A stretch of 21,071 bases of DNA from Caldilineaceae bacterium (GCA_028819675.1 JAPPKT010000150.1:1-21071), one strand, 5' to 3'. Shown: positions 8,978 through 18,174, counted from the stretch's first letter. Translations and numbers: made by a program. The notes: generated by a model from the sequence alone, not told the origin.

Positions 8978-9970
8978 ATGAGTTCCTTTCTTCTGATGGC
9001 GGCTAGCGCCCTCGTCATCGCCATCGGCGGCACGCCCCTGGTACGCTATGCCGCCCTCAGAATGGGCATACTTGACAACCCCTCAGCGCGCAAAATCCAC
9101 AGCGCGCCCGTGCCCCTGATGGGTGGTGCGGCAATCTATCTGGCCTTCATCGCCGCCCTCGCCCTCTGGGGTGAACGCAGCTATGTCAACGAAGTCGTAG
9201 GCATCTTCGTTGGCGCCACGCTGGTCAGTATCATCGGCGCGCTCGACGACAGCCGCGGCATGGGGAGCTACCTCAAGCTCCTGTTCCAGCTCGCCGCCGC
9301 CTTCATTCTCATTCTCTCTGGCGTGCAAGTCCGTCTCTTTCACGGCGTGTTGGACATAGCCCTGACCCTGCTCTGGGTCGTCGGCATCACCAATGCGTTC
9401 AATCTCTTGGACAATATGGACGGACTCTCCAGCGGCGTTGCCACCATCGCCGCCGCCTTCTTCACGCTCCTGGCCGCCATGAGCGACCAATACCTCGTCG
9501 GGACCTTGGCCGCTGCCCTCTTCGGCGCCTGCATCGGCTTTCTCGTCTATAATTGGAATCCGGCCCAGGTCTTTATGGGTGACACAGGCAGCCTGTTCCT
9601 CGGTTTCCTCCTGGCCGCCGTCGGCATCAAGCTGCGTTTCCCCGCCAACAGTGCAAGCATTACTTGGATGATTCCCATTCTCGTACTGGCGTTGCCCGTC
9701 TTTGACACCACCCTTGTCTTCTTCAGCCGCCTGCGACGCGGCAAGAATCCTCTCACCACTGCGGGCAAAGACCACGTCAGTCACAGGCTCGCCCGGCGTA
9801 CGGGAAGTCAGCGCGAAGCAGTCCTTCTGTGTTATCTTATTACAGGAGGAACCGGTCTGGCTTCTGTCTTCTTAACCCAAGCCAACTTACAGGAGGCTGT
9901 CATTGTCGGACTGGCTGCTCTCCTGCTGGCAATGTTCGCTCTGTGGAAACTTGAGTTCCAGGACACCTGA
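8978..9970 (+). CDS. WecA/TagO/MraY-family undecaprenyl-phosphate sugar-1-phosphate transferase
   Basis: 330 residues with about ten membrane helices, the usual size. It transfers a sugar-1-phosphate (often GlcNAc-1-P) from a UDP-sugar to undecaprenyl phosphate, the first membrane step of a surface glycan. Visible family motifs are [17 protein letters not shown] (34-50), the Mg-binding-type GALDD (87-91), [15 protein letters not shown] (139-153), the GDTGS loop (201-205) and a His-containing cytoplasmic loop [12 protein letters not shown] (263-274). The NLLDNMDGL and late-loop pattern resemble WecA/TagO/Rfe more than the peptidoglycan MraY. It starts 30 bp after the O-antigen-ligase-like gene, so the two are almost certainly one operon. 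The start is preceded by a GGTGG-type site only a few bases away, so its ribosome binding site is modest. The sugar donor is not readable from sequence. Confidence 0.92.
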   Translation: MSSFLLMAASALVIAIGGTPLVRYAALRMGILDNPSARKIHSAPVPLMGGAAIYLAFIAALALWGERSYVNEVVGIFVGATLVSIIGALDDSRGMGSYLKLLFQLAAAFILILSGVQVRLFHGVLDIALTLLWVVGITNAFNLLDNMDGLSSGVATIAAAFFTLLAAMSDQYLVGTLAAALFGACIGFLVYNWNPAQVFMGDTGSLFLGFLLAAVGIKLRFPANSASITWMIPILVLALPVFDTTLVFFSRLRRGKNPLTTAGKDHVSHRLARRTGSQREAVLLCYLITGGTGLASVFLTQANLQEAVIVGLAALLLAMFALWKLEFQDT

Positions 9971-10020
9971 ACCTGTGCATCCGGCCCGCTAGCGGCCTTG
10001 CCTTCCGATATATTCCGAAA

Positions 10021-10025
10021 AGGAG
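10021..10025 (+). promoter_or_regulatory. Shine-Dalgarno site supporting a TTG start
   Basis: AGGAG within AAAAGGAG lies 6 bases before a TTG at 10032. The only in-frame Met before the catalytic domain's leading linker lies inside the hydrophobic segment, so this site decides the start. Confidence 0.65.
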
Positions 10026-10031
10026 TCTGTT

Positions 10032-10820
10032 TTGTTCCCTGAATCCCAATGTAAGCGCACCACAGCCAAAGATTCCCCTGGACGCCAAGACAGTCCCGCA
10101 AATCAAAAGTCTGCAAGATATGGTTGGGCCGATAGAAACTGTCTCTCCGGCTGGGCCGCCCGCTTCATTCAGCGACCTGCAAGCTTGGCTATTCTCTTCC
10201 TGATGCTCCTTGCCCTCGCCTTCTCATCCTGTACTGCCCCCACAGAAGCAACAGAGGATTCCCAGGAAACCGCAGGAGGTGCCGCAGCAGCCCTGGAGCC
10301 CGCCGACCGCAACGGCATGTACGAAACAGGTCCGGATATGACCATCGATCCGGAAGCCGAATACTACGCCGTCTTCAAGACCGAGAAAGGTGACATTCGA
10401 GTAAAACTGTTTGCAGCGGAAGCGCCGATTACGGTCAACAACTTCGTCTTCCTCGCTCGTGACGGTTTCTACAACGACACACACTTTCACAGAGTATTGG
10501 AGAACTTTATGGCCCAGGGCGGAGATCCCTCCAATACTGGTGCAGGAGGACCCGGCTATCAATTCCAGGATGAAATCGCAGCCAGTCTCCAGTTTGATCG
10601 CGCTGGCCTCCTTGCAATGGCAAACGCTGGCCCCAATACCAACGGCAGCCAGTTCTTCATTACCTTCGCCGAAACGCCTTGGCTGAACGGCAACCATACG
10701 ATCTTCGGCGAGGTTGTAGAAGGCATGGACGTGCTCTTCTCGATCTCGCTGCGTGACCCGAGGGGAGCTGCCTCCCCCGGCGATCTGCTGGAAACGGTCG
10801 AGATTGAAGAGGGGGAATAG
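10032..10820 (+). CDS. Membrane-anchored cyclophilin-type peptidyl-prolyl isomerase
   Basis: 262 residues. The cyclophilin domain (about 111-258) catalyses cis-trans isomerisation of Xaa-Pro bonds and helps protein folding. Active-site residues are all present: R154 and F159 in FHRVLENFMAQGGD, Q162, Q207 and F209 in GSQFFITF, W217 and H222 in TPWLNGNHTIFG. It is the short bacterial form. Ahead of it are a hydrophobic segment (about 49-65) ending in FSSC with Cys67, and then an Ala/Glu-rich linker, so the domain should face outward, held either by a lipid on Cys67 or by the uncleaved helix. The lipobox is imperfect (Phe at -3). The start is a TTG with a good ribosome binding site, giving an unusually long hydrophilic N-terminus of about 48 residues before the helix. 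It lies 61 bp after the sugar transferase and may fold envelope proteins such as the macroglobulin downstream. Confidence 0.9.
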   Translation: MFPESQCKRTTAKDSPGRQDSPANQKSARYGWADRNCLSGWAARFIQRPASLAILFLMLLALAFSSCTAPTEATEDSQETAGGAAAALEPADRNGMYETGPDMTIDPEAEYYAVFKTEKGDIRVKLFAAEAPITVNNFVFLARDGFYNDTHFHRVLENFMAQGGDPSNTGAGGPGYQFQDEIAASLQFDRAGLLAMANAGPNTNGSQFFITFAETPWLNGNHTIFGEVVEGMDVLFSISLRDPRGAASPGDLLETVEIEEGE

Positions 10821-10941
10821 CCGCGGACCCCCTGACCTTCATCCTTCCGCACGCAGATTCGAGCGCCGTCCAGCAAGGATGCAGATAGTCCCAGTACTGC
10901 CTTGATACCCCTTCCGTTGCCGGTCCTTCTGTAATTTCGGG

Positions 10942-11172
10942 GTGAGAACGACTCGATTTACACCTGAAAATACAGAAGACGGGACAGCCCTTATACTGCC
11001 GAATGCCTCAATGCCTGTGAGGCCCCGGCCAGAAAAAGACGAAGTCTCCTGGAGTTACACGAGTACTGATCTTGAAGAGCAACCAACAGTCCTCGCCCCC
11101 ATTCTCCCTGACGAAGTGGACAGGATTCAGACGCGAGTTAAGCCATGGACTCGACCAGTGAAGCCGAACTGA
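10942..11172 (+). CDS. Possible small protein, doubtful
   Basis: A GTG-started 76-codon frame in the 324-bp gap between the cyclophilin and VTT genes, overlapping the start of the next gene by 28 bases. The product would be hydrophilic, rich in Pro, Thr and Glu, with no motif I know. Third codon positions are less GC-rich than in neighbouring genes, and the ribosome binding site is weak. It may be chance, or the gap may be the leader of the VTT gene. The rest of 10821-10941 shows nothing further. Confidence 0.25.
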   Translation: MRTTRFTPENTEDGTALILPNASMPVRPRPEKDEVSWSYTSTDLEEQPTVLAPILPDEVDRIQTRVKPWTRPVKPN

Positions 11173-11807
11173 TTCAGAATGAGGCCAGTCGCCAGGAAGG
11201 CAACGCACGTCCGGCCTTCCCTGTAGAACCCGGGGAAGGCGACCGCAACGCCTCAAGACCCAATCCGTGGATCACAGCTCTCCAGATACTCGGAATCCTG
11301 GCAATCGTCGTTGGCGCATTCTGGCTCGGCACCCAAAGAGAACTGGTGCAGCGATTCAGCCAGTGGGGATACTTGAGCAGCTTTCTGATCAGCCTGATCG
11401 GAAGCGCGACTGTCATCCTGCCCGCCCCTGGCCTGGCCCTCATTCTCGCCTTGGGCGCCCACCTGAACCCCGTCCTCCTCGGAGTCGTTGCCGGCTTCGG
11501 CAGCGGGCTGGGAGAACTGTCCGGCTACCTGGCCGGCAAGGCCGGACGCAATCTCGTCAATAACGAGGGAAGGTTCAACGCCTTTCTCCACAGAATGACC
11601 ACTCGCTTTACCTCTCCCGCTCTGTTCGTTCTTGCTATTCTCCCCTTGCCCATCTTCGACTTCGCCGGTATCCTCGCCGGTGCCCTGCGTATGCCCGTCC
11701 TGCAGTTTCTCGCAGTGGTCATCAGCGGTAAGATCATTAAGCATGCGCTGGCCGCCTACCTTGGCGCAGAGTTCTTCGAGATGTTGCTTAACAACCTTGG
11801 CGCCTGA
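11145..11807 (+). CDS. VTT-domain (DedA/TVP38-like) membrane protein
   Basis: 220 residues. A hydrophilic N-terminus of about 40 residues is followed by a membrane helix (42-62) and a VTT (SNARE-associated Golgi protein) domain. Diagnostic segments are SATVILPAPG (87-96), GLGELSGYLAGKAG (121-134, with Glu124 and the GY-x2-G pattern) and LPLPIFDFAGILAGALRMP (166-184). The family includes DedA and TVP38 proteins; members scramble or flip lipids, including recycling of undecaprenyl phosphate, which would suit the lipid-linked glycan genes upstream. That link is inference. The ATG at 11145 lacks a strong ribosome binding site, and a start further in would still retain the domain. It is 99 bp from the macroglobulin gene. 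Confidence 0.85.
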   Translation: MDSTSEAELIQNEASRQEGNARPAFPVEPGEGDRNASRPNPWITALQILGILAIVVGAFWLGTQRELVQRFSQWGYLSSFLISLIGSATVILPAPGLALILALGAHLNPVLLGVVAGFGSGLGELSGYLAGKAGRNLVNNEGRFNAFLHRMTTRFTSPALFVLAILPLPIFDFAGILAGALRMPVLQFLAVVISGKIIKHALAAYLGAEFFEMLLNNLGA

Positions 11808-11906
11808 ATCTCGTAGCACGGTGCCGCTGCCAACCAGGGCCGCACCTTTCCGATCCCGGACGGCTCGTATCAAACTTAAGGACCGGCCCTTTAGGAGCCT
11901 GGAACC

Positions 11907-14900
11907 ATGTCCAATCGAATTCTCCGACTGTTGCCGCCGCTTCTGCTGGCTTTCACATATCTGGGATGCGGCGTCAGCGCGCCGGAAGGGCTGTCTCTGG
12001 GCAGTGCCGCTGCGTCAGCGGTACAAGAACCGGAACCGATTGTTGACGTATACACGGACGAATTCTCCGACCCTTTTGAGCAGGAATTCGATGAAGAGAG
12101 CTCTCCACCGTTTGCGCTAAGCGAAGGCCAACCCGGCTGGGACGGCGGCCAGGACCGTCCTCCCCTGGCCGCCGCGACCCCTCTGTCTCCGGAGCAAATC
12201 CAGGAGCTGCTGAGTCGTCTGCCTCCCCTTCAGGAGGATGAAGATGACATCGCCCAGGTGCGTCTCCCCGACCAGAGCCTGCCGCCGCCACGTCCCGGCC
12301 AGGAGGTGGAGCTGCCATTTCCTCCCCCTCAGGCAGAGACGACACCCGACACTCACGCCGGCGCGCCTCTGGCTGTCTTGCGCTTTGCGCCGGAGGGAGA
12401 TGTCCCTCTCGCTCCCCAACTAAGCGTGACCTTCAACCTTCCCATGGTTCCTCTCACCAGCCACCAGGAGCTGGCCGCGGGGGACATTCCAGTCGAGCTC
12501 ACGCCGGCCCTGCCCGGGCGCTGGCGCTGGGTCGGCACGAGAACCCTTCTCTTTCAAGCCGGCCTTGAGGGTACTGCCAGAATGCCCATGGCAACCGAGT
12601 TCTCGGCCTCCATTCCCGCAGGCATTCTGGCCGCCGACGGGACAGAACTGGCAGAAGGGGTCAGTTGGACCTTCCGAACACCCGCCCCTACTCTGCAGTA
12701 CGCCTATCCGACCGGCGGCCCGCACACACGCGAACCTGTCTTCTTCGCTTCATTCGACCAAAACATCGATCCATCCTCAGTGATCGAACACATCCAGGTG
12801 GCTGCACAGGGCCGTGAGTACACGGTGCGTATCGCGAGCCAGGACGAAATCGCCTCCGACGCCCGCGTTCAACGCCTGATAAGGAGGTCGGCCGACAACA
12901 GGTGGCTGGCCTTTGTCTCCGATGAACTCCTGCCCCCGGGCACAACCGTAACTGTCACCTTCGCGCCCGGCACTCCGTCCGCCGAGGGACCTCTCGTCTC
13001 CGCCCATCCCCAGAGCTACAGCTTTAGCACGCCCGGCCCCTTTGTCCTCCGACAGCAGGAGTGCGGCTGGGGACGAGGCGCCCAGTGCCCGCCTATCAGC
13101 CCACTGTCCCTGCGATTCAACAATCCCATCGACACCGAGTCGTTTGACCCCTCGCTAATCGCCATTGAGCCGGAGCTCGACCACGTCTCTTTCGAAGTCT
13201 TCGGCGATTCAATCTGGATCGTTGGCAACACAAAGGCAAGAACCGCCTACGACGTAACCATCGCCTCTGACCTGACCGACATTTTCGGTCAGTCGCTCGC
13301 CAATGATGTGCAGACCCAGTTCACAATCGGGCCGGCCGAGGCCTTCCTCGCCGCAGGCAGCCATGGCCCGATTACTCTACTTGACCCCTACGCCGATCCG
13401 GCCTTCCCCATCTACACGGTCAATCTTTACGCGGTCAACGTGCGCGCCTATCGCGTTTCTCCCGAACAGTTCGTCGAATACCAGCAGTGGCGCAGCAACC
13501 GCTGGCGCGACGACCGGCTCGAGCCTCCCGGCGAACTGGTCATGGAGCGCAAGGTGGAGATCATCCGTCAATTCGACACTGTGATCGAGACTGCGATCGA
13601 TCTGGCCCCAGCGCTTGACGGCGGCACCGGTCACATAATCCTGTACATTGAGCCGGAAGGCGGAATGCTATCAGCCCTTCTCAACCGGCAGCTGCAGGAA
13701 ACGCGCATCATAAGTTGGGTCCAGGTGACCGAAATAGGCCTCGATGCCTTCGTCGACGCCGATGAGATGTTCGTCTGGGCAAACAGCCTGACTGACGGGG
13801 CTCCGCTCAGCGGTGTTGAGGTCACCCTCTGGCCGCAAGACGTACTGGAAGTCACCGACGTGACCGGCTCAGCCCGGTTGAGGCTGCCCCGAAATAGCTC
13901 CCAACTGCTCATCGCCCGCCGCGGCGATGACGTGACCTTTCTCCCCGAAAACCGCTACGAATACTACAGGACCGAGACCGGTTGGAACGGATGGCAGCAG
14001 CGCGCCGAACGCGCAGATATTCGCTACTTTGTTTTTGACGACCGCAGAATGTACCGCCCAGGCGAAACGGTAAGCGTCAAAGGCTGGATGCGCCAAACGG
14101 AACGTAGCCCTGAAGGCGACCTGAGCCTCCTGCCCGAAGGAGCGGCTTCCCTACTCGACTATACCGTACGCGATTCGTCAAACAACCAGATTCACACCGG
14201 TCGGGCTCCTATCAACCCTTTGGGCGGCTTCCACTTTCAGTTTGACCTGCCGGACAACGTCAATCTGGGTTACGCCTGGATCGAATTGCAGTCCGCCGTC
14301 GACGGCGACTACGAGTCCCGCCACGACCACGTCTTTCAGATACAGGAGTTCCGCCGGCCCGAATATGAAGTCAGCGCTACAATCAGCGAAGGGCCCCACG
14401 TCGCCGGCGGCCGCGCCCTGGCAACCGTCAGCGCCAGCTACTTTGCTGGCGGCCCGCTACCCGGCGCCGAAGTAATTTGGGACGTCGAGGCCTCAGAAGG
14501 CGTCTACGAACCCCCAAACTGGTCCAACTTTGTCTTCGGAAAATGGCTCCCGTGGTGGGGCTTTCCCGGGCATTCAGACTACCTCGGTCACGCATCCTTC
14601 AGCTCCCGCACCGACGCCGCCGGCCAGCACGTCCTCCGCATCGACTTCCACACCTCCGTCGACGAGACTGCGTCTGACGCAGGCAACAAAGATGAGGTGA
14701 GGCATTTCCCAACGCTTGTCGACGCTACAGCTACCGTCATCGACGTCAATCGCCAGGCCTGGAGTAGCAGCTCGGGTCTCCTGCTCCATCCTGCCGACCG
14801 TTACGTCGGCCTGCGCACAGCGCGCTACTTCGTTGAACAGGGCGAGCCCCTGTCTGTCGAGGTCGTGGTGACCGATATAGATGGAACCGCCATCGAAGGG

Positions 14901-17900
14901 CATGGCGCGGAGGTAAGAGCAGCTCTCTTGGACTGGGAGTATCGCAAAGGCAATTGGCTTCAGGTCGAAAAGGAAGCGCAGGAATGCAATGTCGAGACCA
15001 CTTCCGCCTCTGACCAGAACGACACCGAATATGAGTTCGCCACCTGCTCATTTGAAACGGCAGTCGGCGGAGAGTACCGTATCACCGCCACCGTCACCGA
15101 CGGCGACGGCCGGCTCAACCGTACCCAATTGACCCGCTGGGTGACCGGTGGGCAGCGCCCGCCCAGCGCCAACTTGGAAAGGGAAGAGCTGGAGCTCATT
15201 CCCGACAGCCAGGACTATGCCCCGGGTGACACGGCCGAAATCCTTGTGCAAGCTCCCTTCTACCCCGCAGAGGGTCTCCTGACCCTGCGGCGCGACGGGC
15301 TTGCCTCCAGCCATCGCTTCACCATGGATGGCCCTACCTTCACCCTGCGCGTTCCAATCGAAGAAGACCACATACCCAACATCCATCTGCAAGTTGATCT
15401 TGTCGGGGCAGGCAACCGCGTCGACGATGCCGGCAACGCCCTGCAGGGACTGCCTCCCCGCCCGGCCTACGCCCGCGGCAGGCTCAATCTGACGATTCCC
15501 CCGCTGAGCCGTACGCTCCAGGTCGATGCGCAGCCCAGGCAAGCCCGCTTGGAGCCTGGCACAGAGACCACTATCGATGTGCTTGTGAAAGACGCCAACG
15601 GCGAACCCGTTGCCGGCGCCGAGTTCGCCGTCGTCGTCGTTGACGAAGCAATCCTCGCTCTGACCGGCTATCGACTCATCGACCCTGTGACAGTCTTCTA
15701 CAGCAATCGCGGCCGAGGTGTCAGCGACTACTACAACCGCGACGATCTCCTGCTTGCCAGCAACCTGTCCTTACAAGGCGAAACACCTGCGCCGACCGGA
15801 ACGCCCCAACCTCCGCAGACATTGACGCAATCAAGGTCCATGGCAGTGGCAGCGGCAGCCCCTGCCATGGCAGAAATGGCCATGGCCGACGAATCAGCCG
15901 AAGAAGAAGGCGCCGACGATAGCAGCGGGCGGTCGATCCGGGCCCGGCTCAACTTTGACCCGTTAGCCCTCTTCGCACCCGAAGTTCATACAGGACCGGA
16001 CGGCCGGGCCAGCGTGCAGGTCACACTTCCTGACAATCTTACCCGCTACAGGGTAATGGTCGTCGCGGTTGCCGGTGGCCGTTTCTTTGGTGCCGGCGAA
16101 TCCAACCTGACTGCCCGCCTGCCCCTGATGGTGCGGCCCTCCGCCCCCCGATTCCTCAACTTCGGCGACAGCTTCGAGTTGCCTGTCGTGTTGCAAAACC
16201 AGACCGACGAGCCTATGGAAGTACAGGCAATCGTCCGCGCTTCAAACGCCAATCTGGTGGGAGAGAGCGGGGTGGAAGGAGCCGCCGGCTACGCCGTGAC
16301 TGTTCCTGCCAATGACCGCGTCGAACTGCGCTTCCCAACATCCTCGGCCAGCGCCGGTACGTCCCGCTTCCAGTTCGGCGCCATCGACGCCAACCAGCCA
16401 GCCACTGCCGACGCCGCCGAGCTCAGCCTTCCCGTCTTTACGCCCGCGACCACCGAAGCCTTCGCCGTCTACGGCGAAATCGACGAGAGCGGCGCGGTCT
16501 TGCAGCCCATCCGGCCGCCAGCAGACGCAATTCCTGACTATGGCGGCCTGGAGGTAACCCTTTCCTCCACCGCTCTGCAGGCACTGACAGACGCCTTCAT
16601 CTATCTGATTCAATACCCGTTCGACTCCTCCGAGCAAATCGCTTCCCGCATCCTTGCCGTGGCCGCGCTGCGTGACGTGCTCGCCGCATTCGACGCCGCG
16701 GGTCTGCCTGCCCCGGATGAAATCGAGCAGTCAATGGCAAGAGACCTCCAGACTCTGCAAGCGATGCAGGATTACGGGGGCGGCTTCCCCATCTGGCGGC
16801 GAGGCGGCGAGATCTGGCCCTACCACAGCGTCCACGTCGCACACGCCCTCGCCCGTGCCCGTCTGAAAGGGTACTCTGTGCCGGACGAAATGGTGAGCCG
16901 TTCTCTCGACTACCTTCGCAATATCGAGCAGCACTTCCCTTCCTGGTACGCCATCGACGCCCGCCGTGGACTCTCCTCCTATGCCCTGTATGTCCGCAAA
17001 CTGCTCAGAGACGAAGATCCTGCCAAGGCCCGGTCGCTGGTTAGGGAAGCGGGACTGGAAAACCTCTCTCTGGAAAGCATCGGCTGGCTGCTCTTCGTCT
17101 TGACCGACGATGCTGGCTCCCAGTCCACCGTAACCGAAATGCGGCGATTCATCACCAACCGCGTGACCGAAACAGCGGGCGCAGCAACGGTAGCGTCCGG
17201 CTATAGCGACGGCGACTACCTCTTGCTCCACTCAAGCCGCCGTTCCGATGCTGTCCTTTTGGAGGCACTTGTCGTTGACCAGCCCGACAGCGACCTGATA
17301 GCCAAGCTAGTACGCGGCCTGCTGGGCCATCGAACCGCCGGCCGCTGGGGCAATACCCAGGAAAACGTCTGGGTGCTGTTGGCAATGGACAGGTATTTCC
17401 AAGCCTTCGAATCCCAGACTCCCGATTTCGTCGCTAGAATCTGGTTGGGCGAACAGTTCGCAGCTAGCCGCGCCTTCCAGGGTCGTTCGGCGGAAAACGT
17501 AGGCCTTTCCCTGCCCATGCAATTCCTGCACGCAGGTGCACTAGGCGCAGAGGGTGACCTGCCCTTGATAGTCCAGAAAGAGGGCCAGGGCCGGCTCTAT
17601 TACCGGTTGGGCCTCCGGTACGCCCCCATCAACCTCAGCTTGGGACCGGCCGACCACGGCTTCACCGTCGAGCGCATCTACGAGGCTGTGGACGATCCCG
17701 CCGACGTTAGTCGCGATGAAGATGGAGTCTGGCACATCCGCGCTGGAGCCCGCGTGAGGGTTAGACTGACAATGGCAGCTCCCTCCCGCCGCGTCCACGT
17801 TGCTCTGGTGGACCACCTGCCGGCCGGCTTGGAGATACTTAACCCGGATCTGGCCGTGACCGCCGACCCGCCGCGGGATCCGAACAGGTCTCGCGCCGGT

Positions 17901-18128
17901 CGCCGCTGGTGGGGCAGCTGGTATCAACACCAGAACCTGCGCGACGAACGCGCCGAGGCCTTCACCTCGTATCTGTGGGCAGGCGTCTACGAGTACAGCT
18001 ACCTGGCCCGCGCCACCACGCCAGGCGCCTTCGTTGCGCCCCCAGCCAAGGCAGAGGAAATGTACGCGCCCGAGACCTTCGGCCGGACGGGAACCGATTG
18101 GATTATCGTAGAGGTCAGCGAAGAATAG
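11907..18128 (+). CDS. Giant alpha-2-macroglobulin-like lipoprotein lacking the thioester cysteine
   Basis: 2073 residues, longer than the enterobacterial homologues (about 1500-1650). A signal peptide ends at YLGC with Cys21, indicating a lipoprotein anchored outside the membrane. A Pro/acidic linker (about 45-150) follows, then an MG1-like domain with GRWRWVGTRTLLF (about 152-260), bacterial Ig-like domains (to about 475), and a chain of macroglobulin domains marked by DDRRMYRPGETVSVKG (near 715) and VVVVDEAILALTGY (near 1250). A bait-like Ala/Met-rich then acidic segment spans 1312-1342. The A2M domain follows (from about 1345), then a helical thioester-type domain (about 1540-1840) and a C-terminal domain with HLPAGLEI and VSEE at the end. 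Family members trap proteases or guard the envelope. Where thioester-bearing members read YPYGC-x-EQ, this one has YPFDSSEQ (1570-1577): Ser1574 replaces Cys and the domain contains no Cys at all. Paired Cys386/394 and 1027/1047 may form disulfides. The usual partner PBP1C is not nearby. AGGAG at 11893-11897 fixes the start. Confidence 0.93.
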   Translation: MSNRILRLLPPLLLAFTYLGCGVSAPEGLSLGSAAASAVQEPEPIVDVYTDEFSDPFEQEFDEESSPPFALSEGQPGWDGGQDRPPLAAATPLSPEQIQELLSRLPPLQEDEDDIAQVRLPDQSLPPPRPGQEVELPFPPPQAETTPDTHAGAPLAVLRFAPEGDVPLAPQLSVTFNLPMVPLTSHQELAAGDIPVELTPALPGRWRWVGTRTLLFQAGLEGTARMPMATEFSASIPAGILAADGTELAEGVSWTFRTPAPTLQYAYPTGGPHTREPVFFASFDQNIDPSSVIEHIQVAAQGREYTVRIASQDEIASDARVQRLIRRSADNRWLAFVSDELLPPGTTVTVTFAPGTPSAEGPLVSAHPQSYSFSTPGPFVLRQQECGWGRGAQCPPISPLSLRFNNPIDTESFDPSLIAIEPELDHVSFEVFGDSIWIVGNTKARTAYDVTIASDLTDIFGQSLANDVQTQFTIGPAEAFLAAGSHGPITLLDPYADPAFPIYTVNLYAVNVRAYRVSPEQFVEYQQWRSNRWRDDRLEPPGELVMERKVEIIRQFDTVIETAIDLAPALDGGTGHIILYIEPEGGMLSALLNRQLQETRIISWVQVTEIGLDAFVDADEMFVWANSLTDGAPLSGVEVTLWPQDVLEVTDVTGSARLRLPRNSSQLLIARRGDDVTFLPENRYEYYRTETGWNGWQQRAERADIRYFVFDDRRMYRPGETVSVKGWMRQTERSPEGDLSLLPEGAASLLDYTVRDSSNNQIHTGRAPINPLGGFHFQFDLPDNVNLGYAWIELQSAVDGDYESRHDHVFQIQEFRRPEYEVSATISEGPHVAGGRALATVSASYFAGGPLPGAEVIWDVEASEGVYEPPNWSNFVFGKWLPWWGFPGHSDYLGHASFSSRTDAAGQHVLRIDFHTSVDETASDAGNKDEVRHFPTLVDATATVIDVNRQAWSSSSGLLLHPADRYVGLRTARYFVEQGEPLSVEVVVTDIDGTAIEGHGAEVRAALLDWEYRKGNWLQVEKEAQECNVETTSASDQNDTEYEFATCSFETAVGGEYRITATVTDGDGRLNRTQLTRWVTGGQRPPSANLEREELELIPDSQDYAPGDTAEILVQAPFYPAEGLLTLRRDGLASSHRFTMDGPTFTLRVPIEEDHIPNIHLQVDLVGAGNRVDDAGNALQGLPPRPAYARGRLNLTIPPLSRTLQVDAQPRQARLEPGTETTIDVLVKDANGEPVAGAEFAVVVVDEAILALTGYRLIDPVTVFYSNRGRGVSDYYNRDDLLLASNLSLQGETPAPTGTPQPPQTLTQSRSMAVAAAAPAMAEMAMADESAEEEGADDSSGRSIRARLNFDPLALFAPEVHTGPDGRASVQVTLPDNLTRYRVMVVAVAGGRFFGAGESNLTARLPLMVRPSAPRFLNFGDSFELPVVLQNQTDEPMEVQAIVRASNANLVGESGVEGAAGYAVTVPANDRVELRFPTSSASAGTSRFQFGAIDANQPATADAAELSLPVFTPATTEAFAVYGEIDESGAVLQPIRPPADAIPDYGGLEVTLSSTALQALTDAFIYLIQYPFDSSEQIASRILAVAALRDVLAAFDAAGLPAPDEIEQSMARDLQTLQAMQDYGGGFPIWRRGGEIWPYHSVHVAHALARARLKGYSVPDEMVSRSLDYLRNIEQHFPSWYAIDARRGLSSYALYVRKLLRDEDPAKARSLVREAGLENLSLESIGWLLFVLTDDAGSQSTVTEMRRFITNRVTETAGAATVASGYSDGDYLLLHSSRRSDAVLLEALVVDQPDSDLIAKLVRGLLGHRTAGRWGNTQENVWVLLAMDRYFQAFESQTPDFVARIWLGEQFAASRAFQGRSAENVGLSLPMQFLHAGALGAEGDLPLIVQKEGQGRLYYRLGLRYAPINLSLGPADHGFTVERIYEAVDDPADVSRDEDGVWHIRAGARVRVRLTMAAPSRRVHVALVDHLPAGLEILNPDLAVTADPPRDPNRSRAGRRWWGSWYQHQNLRDERAEAFTSYLWAGVYEYSYLARATTPGAFVAPPAKAEEMYAPETFGRTGTDWIIVEVSEE

Positions 18129-18174
18129 GATGTGATTGGACCAACTCTTACTTCTGACTCAGCCTCTGTATGGT

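Noticed and set aside
9083..9784. Long minus-strand frame opposite the sugar transferase gene
   Set aside because: Antisense shadow of a well-supported gene in GC-rich DNA; similar frames lie opposite the TPP enzyme and the ligase (for example 5771-6568).
9986..9995. CCGCTAGCGG palindrome between the transferase and cyclophilin genes
   Set aside because: Too short, no loop and no T-run; likely chance in GC-rich DNA.
10009..10014. TATATT as a -10 element before the cyclophilin gene
   Set aside because: No -35 at a sensible spacing, and it lies too close to the ribosome binding site to leave a normal leader.
15840..15890. Repeated CCATGG-containing stretch as a tandem repeat
   Set aside because: Irregular units explained by Ala/Met codons of the bait-like segment.
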